From Cumulibacter soli (GTDB lineage: Bacteria; Actinomycetota; Actinomycetes; Mycobacteriales; Antricoccaceae): a stretch of 64,000 nt of DNA. Below are positions 24,070-32,873 of this stretch, one piece after another. A program made the translations under genes and the position numbers. Each line of letters opens with the position of its first letter. The stretch's first letter is position 1. The stretch covers positions 298,542-362,541 of the forward strand of contig NZ_SMSG01000006.1 in assembly GCF_004382795.1 (NCBI RefSeq), read 5' to 3'. A model generated the notes under the pieces. The model saw only the letters and a list, made by a program, of their open reading frames with translations, searched no databases and had not been told where the DNA came from.

Positions 24070-24825
24070 GTGACCGAGTGCCCATGCGGTGAGCCGACCA
24101 CCTCCGGCTACCTGTGCCGCTCCTGCGCAAAGCGCCTCGACGAGGATCTACGCCAGATCGCTGCGCTGTGGCCGGAGAGCCACACCACGCTCACCCGGCA
24201 GGACCGCGTAGGCCCCGGTGGCTCTCGCGGGTCCGGCGGCGCTCATGGCCTGCCAGTGAGCCTGGCCGCCAGTGAGACGCGCGACTATGTGCGGCTGGTC
24301 GTGTCGACGTGGCTTCGCCACCTGGCAGGCGATCGCACGCCCGAGGATGTCCGCACGATCGCGCAAGCGTGCCGCTGGCTGGAGTTGTACTCCTCGGCAT
24401 GGCTGCTGCTACCCGAGGTGATCGAACTCGCTGAGCAGATCGCAGACGCTGCGCAGCGGTTGCGGTGGCTAGTGGATCGTCGAGCGGATCGAATCGTCGT
24501 CGGCCAGTGCGACGTCTGCGGGTCGGACCTGACGGCGTACGAGCGCAGCAGCGAGGCAACCTGCCGCCCCTGTGAACGCGTCGTCGACGTCGGCTCGGTG
24601 CGCCAGGCTCGAATCGATGCGCTGATGGATTACCACGGCAGCGATGCGGACGTGGCCGAGCTGCTGACCTCGATGTACGGCGTGGCCTTCACGCCGGCGA
24701 CAGTGGGTCGCTGGGTTGATCAGCGTCGACTATGGCGTAATGGCATGGGCCTGGTGCCATTCAGGCGCGCGGTGGAGTTGGGTGCACAGCACGCCGCGCC
24801 ACGCCGACGTCGTACTGCTGGATGA
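24070..24825 (+). CDS. Two-zinc-ribbon protein with C-terminal HTH
   Basis: A 251-residue protein from GTG 24070. The N-terminus has a zinc ribbon CPCGEP...CRSCAKR (residues 4-22), the centre a helical domain, then a second ribbon CDVCGS...CRPCER at about 156-176, and finally an HTH-like stretch VAELLTSMYGVAFTPATVGRWV. Such proteins are common at the end of actinophage early regions. A late-gene activator role is possible from its position and HTH, but is not shown. Confidence 0.65.
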   Translation: MTECPCGEPTTSGYLCRSCAKRLDEDLRQIAALWPESHTTLTRQDRVGPGGSRGSGGAHGLPVSLAASETRDYVRLVVSTWLRHLAGDRTPEDVRTIAQACRWLELYSSAWLLLPEVIELAEQIADAAQRLRWLVDRRADRIVVGQCDVCGSDLTAYERSSEATCRPCERVVDVGSVRQARIDALMDYHGSDADVAELLTSMYGVAFTPATVGRWVDQRRLWRNGMGLVPFRRAVELGAQHAAPRRRRTAG

Positions 24826-24850
24826 CAGATGCATCTGCGTCACGTATGCT
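24822..24850 (+). promoter_or_regulatory. Rightward sigma-70 promoter at the early/late junction
   Basis: ATGACA (24822-24827), a 17-base spacer and TATGCT (24845-24850) give 5/6 matches at -35 and a good -10. The expected start is near 24857. No convincing gene follows before 25146. Confidence 0.55.
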
Positions 24851-24856
24851 ACGAGT

Positions 24857-24927
24857 TGTGGGGGCAGAGCCTGCCCTCAACCACATCCCCGACGCCTCTC
24901 CACGATGCGCACTCTCGGGGATCTTTA
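24857..24927 (+). ncRNA. Candidate phage small RNA
   Basis: Directly behind the promoter lies a stable hairpin (24855-24867 with 24871-24881: seven pairs, a 2-base bulge, four pairs). A second stem (24885-24892 with 24915-24922, 8 bp) follows and is succeeded by CTTTACTT, resembling a terminator. The transcript would be about 70 bases, folded along its length and without a good reading frame. The rest of the gene-poor stretch (24928-25145) holds only an 8-bp hairpin at 25092-25110. Confidence 0.4.
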
Positions 24928-25145
24928 CTTCCCTCGCCCGCCCTGCGACACACAAAGCGCAGATAGCGACCGACAGCCTGCCACCGCACCGAGGACGCTC
25001 GGCCAGGGTGAACCTAAGCGCAGGCGCTCTCGCCCATGCCACAGCGCAGCGAGCAGGCGAGGGTTCACTTTCCCGCTGGTCTCGGACACACCACCAACGA
25101 GGCGTTGGTGACTGCATGGTCCGCAAAAGCCGAGGCCAGCGGGGA

Positions 25146-25673
25146 CTACTTCGAGACGAAAGCACCCACGAACCCGGCGACCGAAGCAATCAACGTCCCC
25201 AACAGGTAGACGACGAACGTCATGTCTATCGCGATTCGCTCAGTCGCCGTGATTGCTATAACGCCGAACAGGCCGGCCGCCGCGACTGCAGCGAACGCCA
25301 ATGCAGTCCACGCGCCAACGTCCCAGCGGCAACCGCGCGCCAGCCGGACGATCCCGTTCGACAGGCACGACAGGCCAAGCAGGGCCGTGAAGGTGAATGC
25401 GAGCAGCATGACCCAGCCGGGACCGCTGAGCACGTATCCGTCGAACACGGCGCCCCATCCGTCGCTGAGCGGTTCAGCGGCGACGGCGGTCGCCAGTAGC
25501 GCCAATGGAGCGCCGACCAGGTACAGGACGGTCACGGCCACAACGTAGGGATCACGCCGCACCGGAGGCGGGCCGTACTGCACATGCGGTGGCTGCCCGT
25601 ACATCGACGGGCGCTGCCCGTACTGCGGGTACTGCTGAGGCATGGGGCGCTGAGGCGGCATCTGCGGGTGCAT
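25146..25673 (-). CDS. Reverse-strand membrane protein with Pro/Gln/Met-rich N-terminus
   Basis: From ATG 25673 the protein has 175 residues. The first ~38 are rich in Pro, Gln, Met and Tyr (PMPQQYPQYGQ). Four hydrophobic helices follow, beginning VVAVTVLYLVGAPL, and the chain ends after a last helix. Such low-complexity plus multi-TM layouts are common in actinobacterial small membrane proteins. As a lone reverse-strand gene between the early and late modules it is a likely lysogenic-conversion gene; function unknown. Confidence 0.7.
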   Translation of the reverse strand: MHPQMPPQRPMPQQYPQYGQRPSMYGQPPHVQYGPPPVRRDPYVVAVTVLYLVGAPLALLATAVAAEPLSDGWGAVFDGYVLSGPGWVMLLAFTFTALLGLSCLSNGIVRLARGCRWDVGAWTALAFAAVAAAGLFGVIAITATERIAIDMTFVVYLLGTLIASVAGFVGAFVSK

Positions 25674-25757
25674 GAGACTGATGTTAAGCCCCAGGTACGA
25701 CAAGAGCCAGAGGACTTTTACTGATGCGCGATGGCGAGCGAGGCGAAGGGTGACACC

Positions 25758-26003
25758 ATGGCGATCGACACCCACCCTGGCGGCGAGCAGCTACATAGGT
25801 ACTGGGTTATCGGCAAGGGCCGCGCCAAGTGGAACACCTGGACGGAACTTTATCGGCACCTGCTGAAGTACCTACCGCCCGAGAAGGCTCGACGCACCGC
25901 TAGCAAGTGGTTCATCGAACGCTTCGGATTTGCCGCTGGGTCAGACGTGAACCGGGTACGCCAAGGTAAGCCGCCACGCGGCAAGGTCGTAGGTCCGGGC
26001 TGA
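25758..26003 (+). CDS. Small hypothetical protein before HNH
   Basis: An 81-residue basic protein from ATG 25758 (GAAGGG about 8 bases upstream); an in-frame ATG at 25731 would add nine residues. It has a helical region KWNTWTELYRHLLKYLPPEKA and a basic tail. Its stop overlaps the HNH start (TGATG). I do not recognise it; it may be a partner of the HNH/terminase packaging genes. Confidence 0.65.
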   Translation: MAIDTHPGGEQLHRYWVIGKGRAKWNTWTELYRHLLKYLPPEKARRTASKWFIERFGFAAGSDVNRVRQGKPPRGKVVGPG

Positions 26004-26299
26004 TGGCGTGGCAGAAGCGAGGAAGTAGCAAGCGCCGCCTCGAGATGCCGCCAGACTGGCCAGCGATACGCCGAGCAGTCATCCGTAGAGACCAAGGCCT
26101 GTGCGTCCTATGCGGTCAGCCTGGTCGAGATGTCGACCATATAAACGATCCGCACGACCACTCCCTAGCCAACCTACGGTTGCTATGCTGGCCTCATCAC
26201 AACGCGCACACGCAGAAGCAGGCCACGGCAGGCAAGGCCGCTCGAATAGCGCGAGGGAAACGCCGCAGCGAACCGAACCCCGGACTGCGAAGAGCTTAA
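26003..26299 (+). CDS. HNH endonuclease
   Basis: A 98-residue protein with the HNH core: LCVLCGQPGRDVDHINDP (two Cys plus DH) then SLANLRLLCWPHHNAHT (N and HH), and a basic C-terminal tail. In many HK97-like phages an HNH nuclease encoded beside the terminase genes is needed for genome packaging; the position here fits that role. It starts at an ATG overlapping the previous stop. Confidence 0.9.
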   Translation: MAWQKRGSSKRRLEMPPDWPAIRRAVIRRDQGLCVLCGQPGRDVDHINDPHDHSLANLRLLCWPHHNAHTQKQATAGKAARIARGKRRSEPNPGLRRA

Positions 26300-26423
26300 C
26301 GACCAGGCCGTCGACCACCCCACCCCTGGGGCATACCCCAAGATCGTTCTCCCCGGCCCGGCCCGGTGGTCATAGCGGCTGGCTGGCTGTACGGGTTTCA
26401 GAGTCCAGAATCGAGGTCTACCG

Positions 26424-27140
26424 ATGGAGACCGCGGCGGTTCGGTTGCTCCGGCAGGTGTTAGCGGCGCTGATCCAGCAGGCTCCCGATCGGATTTCGGA
26501 TCCGCAGTGGCGGCGGCTGCTGCAGGTGCTGTTCCCAGTTGTTGTCCAGGCTCGTCGCGGCTCGTTGACCGAGGCTGCTGCGGCGATGGTTCGCGAGGCT
26601 GAGCTGCACGACGGCGCTCCGATCGGGGATATACCGTCGTTGTATTACGACATGCACGCTTTGGATGTCGCGTTGACGCGCGTGCTTCGTGAGCCGTTGG
26701 CTCAGGGACACGATCGTCCATTGGTTGAGGTCGCCTCGCAGGCTGCGGTGGAGCGGCATGTTCAGCAGGCTGCGCGGGATGCGACGCGGGTCGTCGTGGA
26801 GACGTCGGAGGGTCCGGGTTCGCCGGTGGGCTGGGCGCGCCGGTTGACGGGTGCTGAGAATTGCGGCTTCTGCGTGATGCTCGCGAGCCGAGGCGCGGTC
26901 TACAAGTCGGCCTCGTCGGCCGGTCGCCAGGATTTGAACAGGTTTCACGATGGCTGTGATTGCGAGATCGTGCCGGTTTACGACGTGAACGATTGGCCCG
27001 GCCTGGATGGCTTCATTGAGGCGAATCGGCGTTATCGCCGGGCGCTGGATCTCGTTGATGGTCGAGGCGACAACGTGCTGAAGGCGCTTCGCCGTGACCT
27101 GTACGCCGATCCGTTCGAGATTCCCGCTAAGGCGGCTTAG
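26424..27140 (+). CDS. MuF-like minor capsid / head morphogenesis protein
   Basis: A 238-residue protein, helical in its first 130 residues, followed by a compact MuF-like domain: AENCGFCVMLASRGAVY and then RFHDGCDCEIVPVY, where Cys and His residues are spaced for a zinc or structural site. MuF proteins sit inside the head near the portal. Here the gene lies before the terminase genes instead of after the portal gene. The ATG has GAGG about 8 bases upstream. Confidence 0.75.
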   Translation: METAAVRLLRQVLAALIQQAPDRISDPQWRRLLQVLFPVVVQARRGSLTEAAAAMVREAELHDGAPIGDIPSLYYDMHALDVALTRVLREPLAQGHDRPLVEVASQAAVERHVQQAARDATRVVVETSEGPGSPVGWARRLTGAENCGFCVMLASRGAVYKSASSAGRQDLNRFHDGCDCEIVPVYDVNDWPGLDGFIEANRRYRRALDLVDGRGDNVLKALRRDLYADPFEIPAKAA

Positions 27141-27193
27141 TTTTCCTGCGGCGCCCAGGTGGTGCTGCGTTCTTCTGACCCAGGAGGTTGGAT

Positions 27194-27670
27194 ATGGGCA
27201 CTCGTGGCCCCGCTCCTAAACGTTCGACTCAGCGCCGCCGGCGCAATAAGCCGGAAGGCCCGCAATCCGAAGGTGTCGCGTCGATCGACGTCGAGATGCC
27301 TGACCCCGACGAGGATTGGCACCCGATCGCGGCTGCGTGGTACCGGTCGTTGCGTGCGTCTGGCCAGTCGGACTTCTACGAGCCATCCGATTGGGCGATG
27401 GCGTACTTGATGGCCGAGTCGATCTCGCGTGATCTGAATCCGCAGTTCGTGGGGTTCCGTCAGGTCGACAAATTCACGACCGAGGCGGTGAAGGAGACGA
27501 TCCCCATGAAGGGGGCGTCTTTGTCGGCGTATCTGAAGGCAATGTCGAACCTGCTTGTCTCTGAGGCGGATCGTCGTCGCGCTGGAGTCGAGTTGTCGAA
27601 GCCTACGACGGACGAGGACGAGGACGCCTCTGTAGCGATGCTTGATGAGTACCGCGACGCTCTCGCCTAG
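27194..27670 (+). CDS. Terminase small subunit
   Basis: A 158-residue protein starting MGTRGPAPKRSTQRRRRN, the basic GxRGPxP start typical of P27-like/actinophage small terminases. A helical middle and an acidic end (DEDEDASV) follow. AGGAGG lies 6 bases before the ATG at 27194. It recognises phage DNA and hands it to the large subunit, whose start overlaps its end by 26 bp. Confidence 0.85.
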   Translation: MGTRGPAPKRSTQRRRRNKPEGPQSEGVASIDVEMPDPDEDWHPIAAAWYRSLRASGQSDFYEPSDWAMAYLMAESISRDLNPQFVGFRQVDKFTTEAVKETIPMKGASLSAYLKAMSNLLVSEADRRRAGVELSKPTTDEDEDASVAMLDEYRDALA

Positions 27671-29291
27671 CGACCGTCTGGCGACTCTCCCTGATGGCCT
27701 GCCGGAACTCACCCTCGGTTGGGAAGCGGTCAAGTGGGCCGGGAAGTACCTTAGGCATCCTAATGGGCCTCGCGTAGGTGAGCGCTGGAAGTTTGTTCCC
27801 TCGCAGGTGCGGTTCCTGCTGTGGTTCTACGCCGTGGACGAGCAGGGGCGATGGCTGTTTAACCGCGCGGTTCGGCGGCTAGCGAAGGGCGCCGGCAAGT
27901 CGCCGAACGCGGGAGCGATGGCGCTGATCGAGTTCTGCGGGCCGGTACGGCTGAAGGATTTCGACCCGAAGCGCCCGGGTGGCTGTGTCGGCAAGCCCGT
28001 CGACATGCCGCTGGTGCAGATCGTCGCCACGGCCGAGTCGCAGACTGCTAACACGATGCGGATGGTCCGCGCGATGTGCGCGAAGGGTTCGCGCCTATCG
28101 ATGGACTATCACATCGATGTCGGTAAAACGCAGTTCTATCGGCTGCCCGAGGGGACGCTCGAAACGATTACATCATCTGCGCGTGCTGCGGAAGGTGCTG
28201 AGGCGACGTTCCTGGTCGCTGACGAAACCGAGCACTGGTCAGTGTCGAACGGCGGCCGGGACCTGATGGAGACGGTTGAGGACAACCTGATCAAGTCGGG
28301 CTCTCGTCTGATCGAGACGGCGAACGCGTGGGTCCCTGGGTCGGGGTCCGAGGCTGAGCGCACCTATGACGCGTGGGTGGCTCAAGAGGAAGGGCGCACG
28401 AAGGGTGAGCAGCGGATCCTGTACGACGCGCGTATCGCCCCTCCCGATACCGACCTAGGTGACGAGGCTTCGCTGCTGTCGGCACTGGATTGGGTCTACG
28501 ACGACTGTTTCTGGGTTCCGAAGTGGGAGATTGCGCAGAAGATCCTCGACGGCCGCACGACGGCGGACAACGCGCGCCGCAAGTACCTGAATATGCCGAC
28601 CGCTGTCGCGAACGCATGGGTGACTCAGCAGGACTGGGCAACACTCGCCGATCCGAGCGAAGTTGTCGCGGACGGCGACGCTGTCGTGTTGTTCTTCGAC
28701 GGCTCGAAGTCGCGTGACGCGACCGCACTGTCGGGCTGCCGGATCTCGGACGGCTACTCGTTCGAAATCAAGGTGTGGGAACCCGACCTCGAAGTAGACG
28801 GGTGGACTGTCCCAGCGGACGACGTAGATGCGCACGTTGCGCAAGCGATGGATCGCTTCGATGTGTGGGCGTTCTTCGCTGACGTGCGCGAGTGGGAGTC
28901 GTTCGTGAAGCTGTCGTGGCCGGAGAAGTACGGCGACCAGCTGCGGGTGTGGGCACAGAAGGGCGGCCAGGATCCGCAGGTGATCGCGTGGGATATGCGC
29001 TCGAGGTCGTATCTATTCACGCGAGCCGTGGAGCTTGTTGAGCAGGAGATTTACGACAAGACGTTCAGGCACGACGGGGCTGCGATCACCGCGCGGCATG
29101 TTGCGAACGCTCGCCGGAAGTTGAACCAGTACGGAACGTCGATCGGCAAAGAAACGAAAGATTCACCACTGAAGATCGACGCGGCGGTGACGATGATCGG
29201 CGCTCGGATGGTCCGAAATCTTGTCCTGGCTTCCAGTGAGTGGAAGTCAGGGTCCACGCCTGAACGCACAAACGAAGCGGCTTTCTTCTGA
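27645..29291 (+). CDS. Terminase large subunit
   Basis: A 548-residue packaging motor. The ATPase has a variant Walker A RLAKGAGKSPNAG (about residues 78-90) and Walker B FLVADETEHW with catalytic Glu. The C-terminal RNase-H-like nuclease has acidic residues in LFFDGSKSRDATA, FADVREWE and PLKIDAAVTMIGA. It cuts the concatemer and pumps DNA into the prohead. The start ATG 27645 lies within the end of the small-subunit gene (a TTG precedes it in frame). Confidence 0.93.
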   Translation: MSTATLSPSDRLATLPDGLPELTLGWEAVKWAGKYLRHPNGPRVGERWKFVPSQVRFLLWFYAVDEQGRWLFNRAVRRLAKGAGKSPNAGAMALIEFCGPVRLKDFDPKRPGGCVGKPVDMPLVQIVATAESQTANTMRMVRAMCAKGSRLSMDYHIDVGKTQFYRLPEGTLETITSSARAAEGAEATFLVADETEHWSVSNGGRDLMETVEDNLIKSGSRLIETANAWVPGSGSEAERTYDAWVAQEEGRTKGEQRILYDARIAPPDTDLGDEASLLSALDWVYDDCFWVPKWEIAQKILDGRTTADNARRKYLNMPTAVANAWVTQQDWATLADPSEVVADGDAVVLFFDGSKSRDATALSGCRISDGYSFEIKVWEPDLEVDGWTVPADDVDAHVAQAMDRFDVWAFFADVREWESFVKLSWPEKYGDQLRVWAQKGGQDPQVIAWDMRSRSYLFTRAVELVEQEIYDKTFRHDGAAITARHVANARRKLNQYGTSIGKETKDSPLKIDAAVTMIGARMVRNLVLASSEWKSGSTPERTNEAAFF

Positions 29292-29305
29292 TGGGAGGCA
29301 AATAG

Positions 29306-30661
29306 GTGGCTCTCAGTAAGAAGCGGGCCCTGGAGTCCGTTGTCGACATTCTTAATGGCCCACGCAGTGCTGAGATGCCTCGTCTGCAGCGAATCGCTGA
29401 CGCGATGCGCCCCGCGCGCAAAGGCCAGTACCGCGTGGATGTCCCGGATGGCGCTCCGAAGGAGATGCAGTCTCTGGCCCGTAAGGCCGAGACCAATTAC
29501 ATGCCGCTCGCAGTGGACACGTTCTCGCAGTCGATGAAGGTCGAGGGAATCTATTCCCCTTCCGACAAGGGCATGGAGAAGCAGCCGGCCTGGAAGCACT
29601 GGCAGCGCAACCGGATGAACGCCCGCCAGACGGGCCTGCACCGTGCGGCGCTGCAGTACGGCGTGGCGTACACGATCAATCTGCCTGGCGACAGCGGTCC
29701 GGTCGTGAAGTGTGTGTCACCCCGCCAGTTGACCGCCCTGTATCAGGACCCGTCCGATGATGAGTGGCCGATGCTCGCGCTGCACATCGACGACGACCTG
29801 ATCACGCTGTACGACGAGGAGCAGACCTACACGTTCGGCCGAGAGAACAAGCCGCGCTCAGGACTGGCGCCGTCCTGCTCGGCCGAGTACCTCGGTGGGC
29901 GACTGACGTTCATCGAGGCGAAGGAGCACGGCGTAGGCGTGTGCCCGGTCGTGCGCTACCGCGACCGAATGCTACTGGACGGCGAGGAGCAGTACGGCAT
30001 CGTCGAGCCGCTGCTGGCGATCCAGGACCGCATCACCGAGACGACGTTCGGGCTGTTGGTCGCGCAGTACTTCGCCGCGTTCAAGCAGAAGTACATCATC
30101 GGCTGGATCCCACAAGACGAGCACGAGCGGCTTAAGGCTTCTGCAGCTGCGATCATGTCGTTCAAGGACCCCGACGTGAAGGTCGGCCAGTTCGACGAGA
30201 CCGACCTGACGCGGTACATCCAATCGAAGCGTTCCGCCGTGATGGATCTTGCCGCGATCGGGCAGATCCCGCCGCAGTCTCTCGGCGCAGACGGAATCTC
30301 GAACATCTCCGCCGAGGCGCTGGCCGGCCTGGAAAGTGCGAAGGACCGCAAGGCAGACGAGATCACCACGAGCCTCGGCGAATCGCACGAGCAGACGCTT
30401 CGGATTCAGGCGCACATCGCGGGCGATCCAGGTGCCGACGATTACGAGTCCGAGATCCGCTGGAAAGACGCGACGGCACGCTCATTCGCCCAGATGGTCG
30501 ACGGCCTCGGGAAACTCGCCCAGATGCTGCAGGTTCCGGTCGAAATGCTGTGGGAGGACATCCCTGGCTGGACCGACACGAAGGTCGATCGCGCGCGCCA
30601 GATGCGCGAGACGGACCCCGTTCAGTCGCTCGCACGGACCGTTTTCAGCGAGCAGGGCTAA
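29306..30661 (+). CDS. Portal protein
   Basis: A 451-residue protein with the SPP1 gp6/DUF1073-like portal pattern: an N-terminal YMPLAVDTFSQSMKVEG, a middle with EPLLAIQDRITETTFGLLVA, the long clip/stem helices, and QIPPQSLGADGISNISAEAL typical of actinophage portals. It forms the dodecameric ring at one vertex. GTG start at 29306 with GGGAGG about 9 bases upstream. Confidence 0.9.
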   Translation: MALSKKRALESVVDILNGPRSAEMPRLQRIADAMRPARKGQYRVDVPDGAPKEMQSLARKAETNYMPLAVDTFSQSMKVEGIYSPSDKGMEKQPAWKHWQRNRMNARQTGLHRAALQYGVAYTINLPGDSGPVVKCVSPRQLTALYQDPSDDEWPMLALHIDDDLITLYDEEQTYTFGRENKPRSGLAPSCSAEYLGGRLTFIEAKEHGVGVCPVVRYRDRMLLDGEEQYGIVEPLLAIQDRITETTFGLLVAQYFAAFKQKYIIGWIPQDEHERLKASAAAIMSFKDPDVKVGQFDETDLTRYIQSKRSAVMDLAAIGQIPPQSLGADGISNISAEALAGLESAKDRKADEITTSLGESHEQTLRIQAHIAGDPGADDYESEIRWKDATARSFAQMVDGLGKLAQMLQVPVEMLWEDIPGWTDTKVDRARQMRETDPVQSLARTVFSEQG

Positions 30662-30727
30662 CAAGACTTCCTCGACCCAGCGGGTTGAGGGCGCACCACC
30701 ACATCCATGTCCCAGGAGGACGCCACC

Positions 30728-31324
30728 ATGTCAGACGACGCAACCCAGACTGAACCTCAGGCGCAGGAGCCCGAGGCGACGCAGGCAGCCCCGCCGTGGG
30801 GTTCGGAAGAAGAGTTCAACGCCGAGCGTGCGTGGAATCTGATTCAGGGCCTGAAGGAAGACAAGGCGCGGCTTTCCGAGCGCGCGTTCGGTTCACGAGA
30901 AGAGTTCGAGGCGGCCAAGTCCGCCCGCGACCAGCTCGCAGAGACGAAGCGTGCCCAGATGAGTGAGATCGAGCGCGCGAAGGCGGAACTCGCCGAGTTT
31001 CGCCAGGCCGCCGAAACACACAAGGTCAACGAGTTGCGATGGAAGGCCGCTGCAACTCACGGGATCCCGTCTGACTACTTCGACTTCATCGGCGGAGGTA
31101 ACGAGGAGGAGGTTCTGAGCCGCGCTGAGCGTCTTGGCGATCTCATCCGCGCTGCCGGAAGCACGGAAGTCGTGCAGGCCGAACTGGATTCCCTGAAGGC
31201 AGGGAATCCGCTCCAGAAGGGTCGGTCCGTCGCGGCATTGAAGCCGGGCGCAACACCTTCTGAACATCAAGACGAGGACGACGTCCTTTACAACGAACTC
31301 TACGGAGGAAAGAGCAATGGCTAA
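30728..31324 (+). CDS. Capsid scaffolding protein
   Basis: A 198-residue, highly charged, mostly helical protein. The N-terminus is acidic, residues ~35-110 are coiled-coil-like (ERAKAELAEFRQAAETHKVNE), and a short basic/Gly end (GGKSNG) could contact capsid subunits. The position between portal and major capsid is that of scaffolds. AGGAGG lies 8 bases before the ATG. No protease domain is visible here or in a neighbouring gene. Confidence 0.85.
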   Translation: MSDDATQTEPQAQEPEATQAAPPWGSEEEFNAERAWNLIQGLKEDKARLSERAFGSREEFEAAKSARDQLAETKRAQMSEIERAKAELAEFRQAAETHKVNELRWKAAATHGIPSDYFDFIGGGNEEEVLSRAERLGDLIRAAGSTEVVQAELDSLKAGNPLQKGRSVAALKPGATPSEHQDEDDVLYNELYGGKSNG

Positions 31325-31685
31325 TTACTTGCCAGTGCGCATTCCGGGTAAGGCTCTGCCGATCCCGGCTAGCGCGGCAATCACTGCCGGTCAGCTCGTT
31401 GCCGTTTCGGGATCCAACACGGTTGGCCCTGCTGGTGCTGCTTCGGTTGCATGGCTGGGTGTGGCTGCGTTTGATGTCGCTTCGGGCGAGCTTGTCACTG
31501 TCCACTGCGGTGGCACTCAGGAACTCACTGCTTCCGGTGCGATCACCGCTGGCGCTGCTGTCGCGGCTGCCGCAAACGGGGCTGTCGCCACTCTCGGCGC
31601 AGATCCGGCTGCAGGCACTGTTGTCGGTGTCGCCCTGACCACTGCCGCGAACGGGACCAAGGTCCGCGTTCAGATGGCTCGATAA
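31317..31685 (+). CDS. DUF2190-like capsid decoration protein
   Basis: A 122-residue Gly/Ala/Thr-rich beta protein: IPGKALPIPASAAITAGQLV, then GAITAGAAVAAAANGAVATL and GVALTTAANGTKVRV. This matches DUF2190-type head decoration proteins that sit on the capsid surface and stabilise it. It overlaps the scaffold end by 8 bp and precedes the capsid gene by 12 bp. Confidence 0.8.
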   Translation: MANYLPVRIPGKALPIPASAAITAGQLVAVSGSNTVGPAGAASVAWLGVAAFDVASGELVTVHCGGTQELTASGAITAGAAVAAAANGAVATLGADPAAGTVVGVALTTAANGTKVRVQMAR

Positions 31686-31697
31686 GGAGGGGCTGAC

Positions 31698-32609
31698 ATG
31701 GGAAACGCATACCCTAACGCGTTCACCCAGAACGATCTGGGCACGCTGAAGAAGTTTCTGAACTCGCCGACGCTGATTGCACGTCGTTACGACGAAATCG
31801 CGCTGAACCAGTTCATCGGTGATTACCTGCTCACTGGGCGCCCGAACGTCGAGGGCGGCGCGATTCAGTACGAGTCGCAGGGCACGGAGGTCACCGACCG
31901 GCCGGTCGAGTCCATCTCGCCCGGGGCTGAGTACCCGCTTGCTCTGATCGGTGACGTGCCGGCGCAGATCGCTAAGACCGACAAGCGCGGTCAGGATTCG
32001 CTCGTCACTGACGAGAAGTTGAAGCGTGAGCGTCGTAACGCGATCGACCGCGCGATCACCGCCCTGGTGAACTCGAACGTCATCGACTTCGACTCGACTG
32101 TTCTGGCGTTGGTTGCTTCGGTGGTGACTCAGGAGCAGACGATCACCACTGCGTGGAGCGCGAGCGGCGCGACGATCCTGCGAGACATCCTGCTCGCTAA
32201 GGGCAAGATCACCGGCCAGAAGAAGGGCTACAACCCGAACGTCGTTGTCATGAGCGATGAGGTGTTCGCTTATGTCGCCTCGGACACTGCGATCGCCGCA
32301 CTGATGGCGCGCGAGTCAAAGGCGAACGCGGTGTACACCGGCGAGTTCCCGGTTATCGCGGGTCTGGAGGTCCGCACGACTCCGAACATGCCGACCGGTA
32401 TCGACGCACTCGTCGCCGATCGCCAGATGCTCGGCGGGGTCGGCTACGAGGACCTGGGCGGCGGGTACACCCGCACCCAGTCCGGCGCCGAGACCAAGTC
32501 GATGCGCGAGGACCAGAACGACCAGTGGCGGTTACGTGCGCGTCGTGTGGCCGTCCCTTACGTGACCGACCCGGGTGCCGCGTGCGTGCTCGACGGCGTC
32601 TTGGCGTAG
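31698..32609 (+). CDS. Major capsid protein
   Basis: A 303-residue protein in the major capsid position. It begins MGNAYPNAFTQNDLGTLKKF and includes LARRYDEI-like helix residues, a beta-rich middle and a C-terminal WRLRARRVAVPYVTDPGA, the last strand of HK97-fold capsids of this group. AAGGAGG precedes the ATG. A perfect stem-loop follows the next small gene at 32824, perhaps limiting read-through so that capsid protein is made in excess. Confidence 0.88.
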   Translation: MGNAYPNAFTQNDLGTLKKFLNSPTLIARRYDEIALNQFIGDYLLTGRPNVEGGAIQYESQGTEVTDRPVESISPGAEYPLALIGDVPAQIAKTDKRGQDSLVTDEKLKRERRNAIDRAITALVNSNVIDFDSTVLALVASVVTQEQTITTAWSASGATILRDILLAKGKITGQKKGYNPNVVVMSDEVFAYVASDTAIAALMARESKANAVYTGEFPVIAGLEVRTTPNMPTGIDALVADRQMLGGVGYEDLGGGYTRTQSGAETKSMREDQNDQWRLRARRVAVPYVTDPGAACVLDGVLA

Positions 32610-32619
32610 GGGGTAGGAG

Positions 32620-32814
32620 ATGGCGAAGATCGTTACGGCTCCGCTGATCGCGGTGTCCGATAAGGACGGAAGGCACCACTACCTGAAGGCGGGCGCTGAG
32701 GTTCCCGCATTCGTGTCGGCGGACGACCAGAAGGTTCTCGCGAAGCGGGGACTAATCGGCGATGGCTCGAAGCCCGAGCCCAAGGTCGCGCCGAAGGTGG
32801 CTGACGCTAAGTAG
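32620..32814 (+). CDS. Small head protein (64 aa)
   Basis: A 64-residue protein beginning MAKIVTAPLIAVSDKDG, with a short beta region, a helix (VSADDQKVLAKRGLIG) and a Lys/Pro tail (PEPKVAPKVADAK). Short proteins of this type follow the capsid gene in many actinophages; exact role unknown. Confidence 0.7.
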   Translation: MAKIVTAPLIAVSDKDGRHHYLKAGAEVPAFVSADDQKVLAKRGLIGDGSKPEPKVAPKVADAK

Positions 32815-32823
32815 GTCGATGTG

Positions 32824-32853
32824 CTGAGGGGCCGGGGAAACTCGGCCCCTCAG
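32824..32853 (+). terminator. Stem-loop after the capsid block
   Basis: CTGAGGGGCCG (32824-32834) pairs perfectly with CGGCCCCTCAG (32843-32853) around an 8-base loop. No U-run follows, so it may be a weak terminator or a message stabiliser at the 3' end of the capsid block. Confidence 0.55.
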
Positions 32854-32873
32854 TCATGCCCGAGGAGGGTCTG

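Noticed and set aside
24822-25499. Long rightward open frame from 24822
   Set aside because: Its second half is the antisense shadow of the membrane protein at 25146-25673, and its composition is basic and non-globular.
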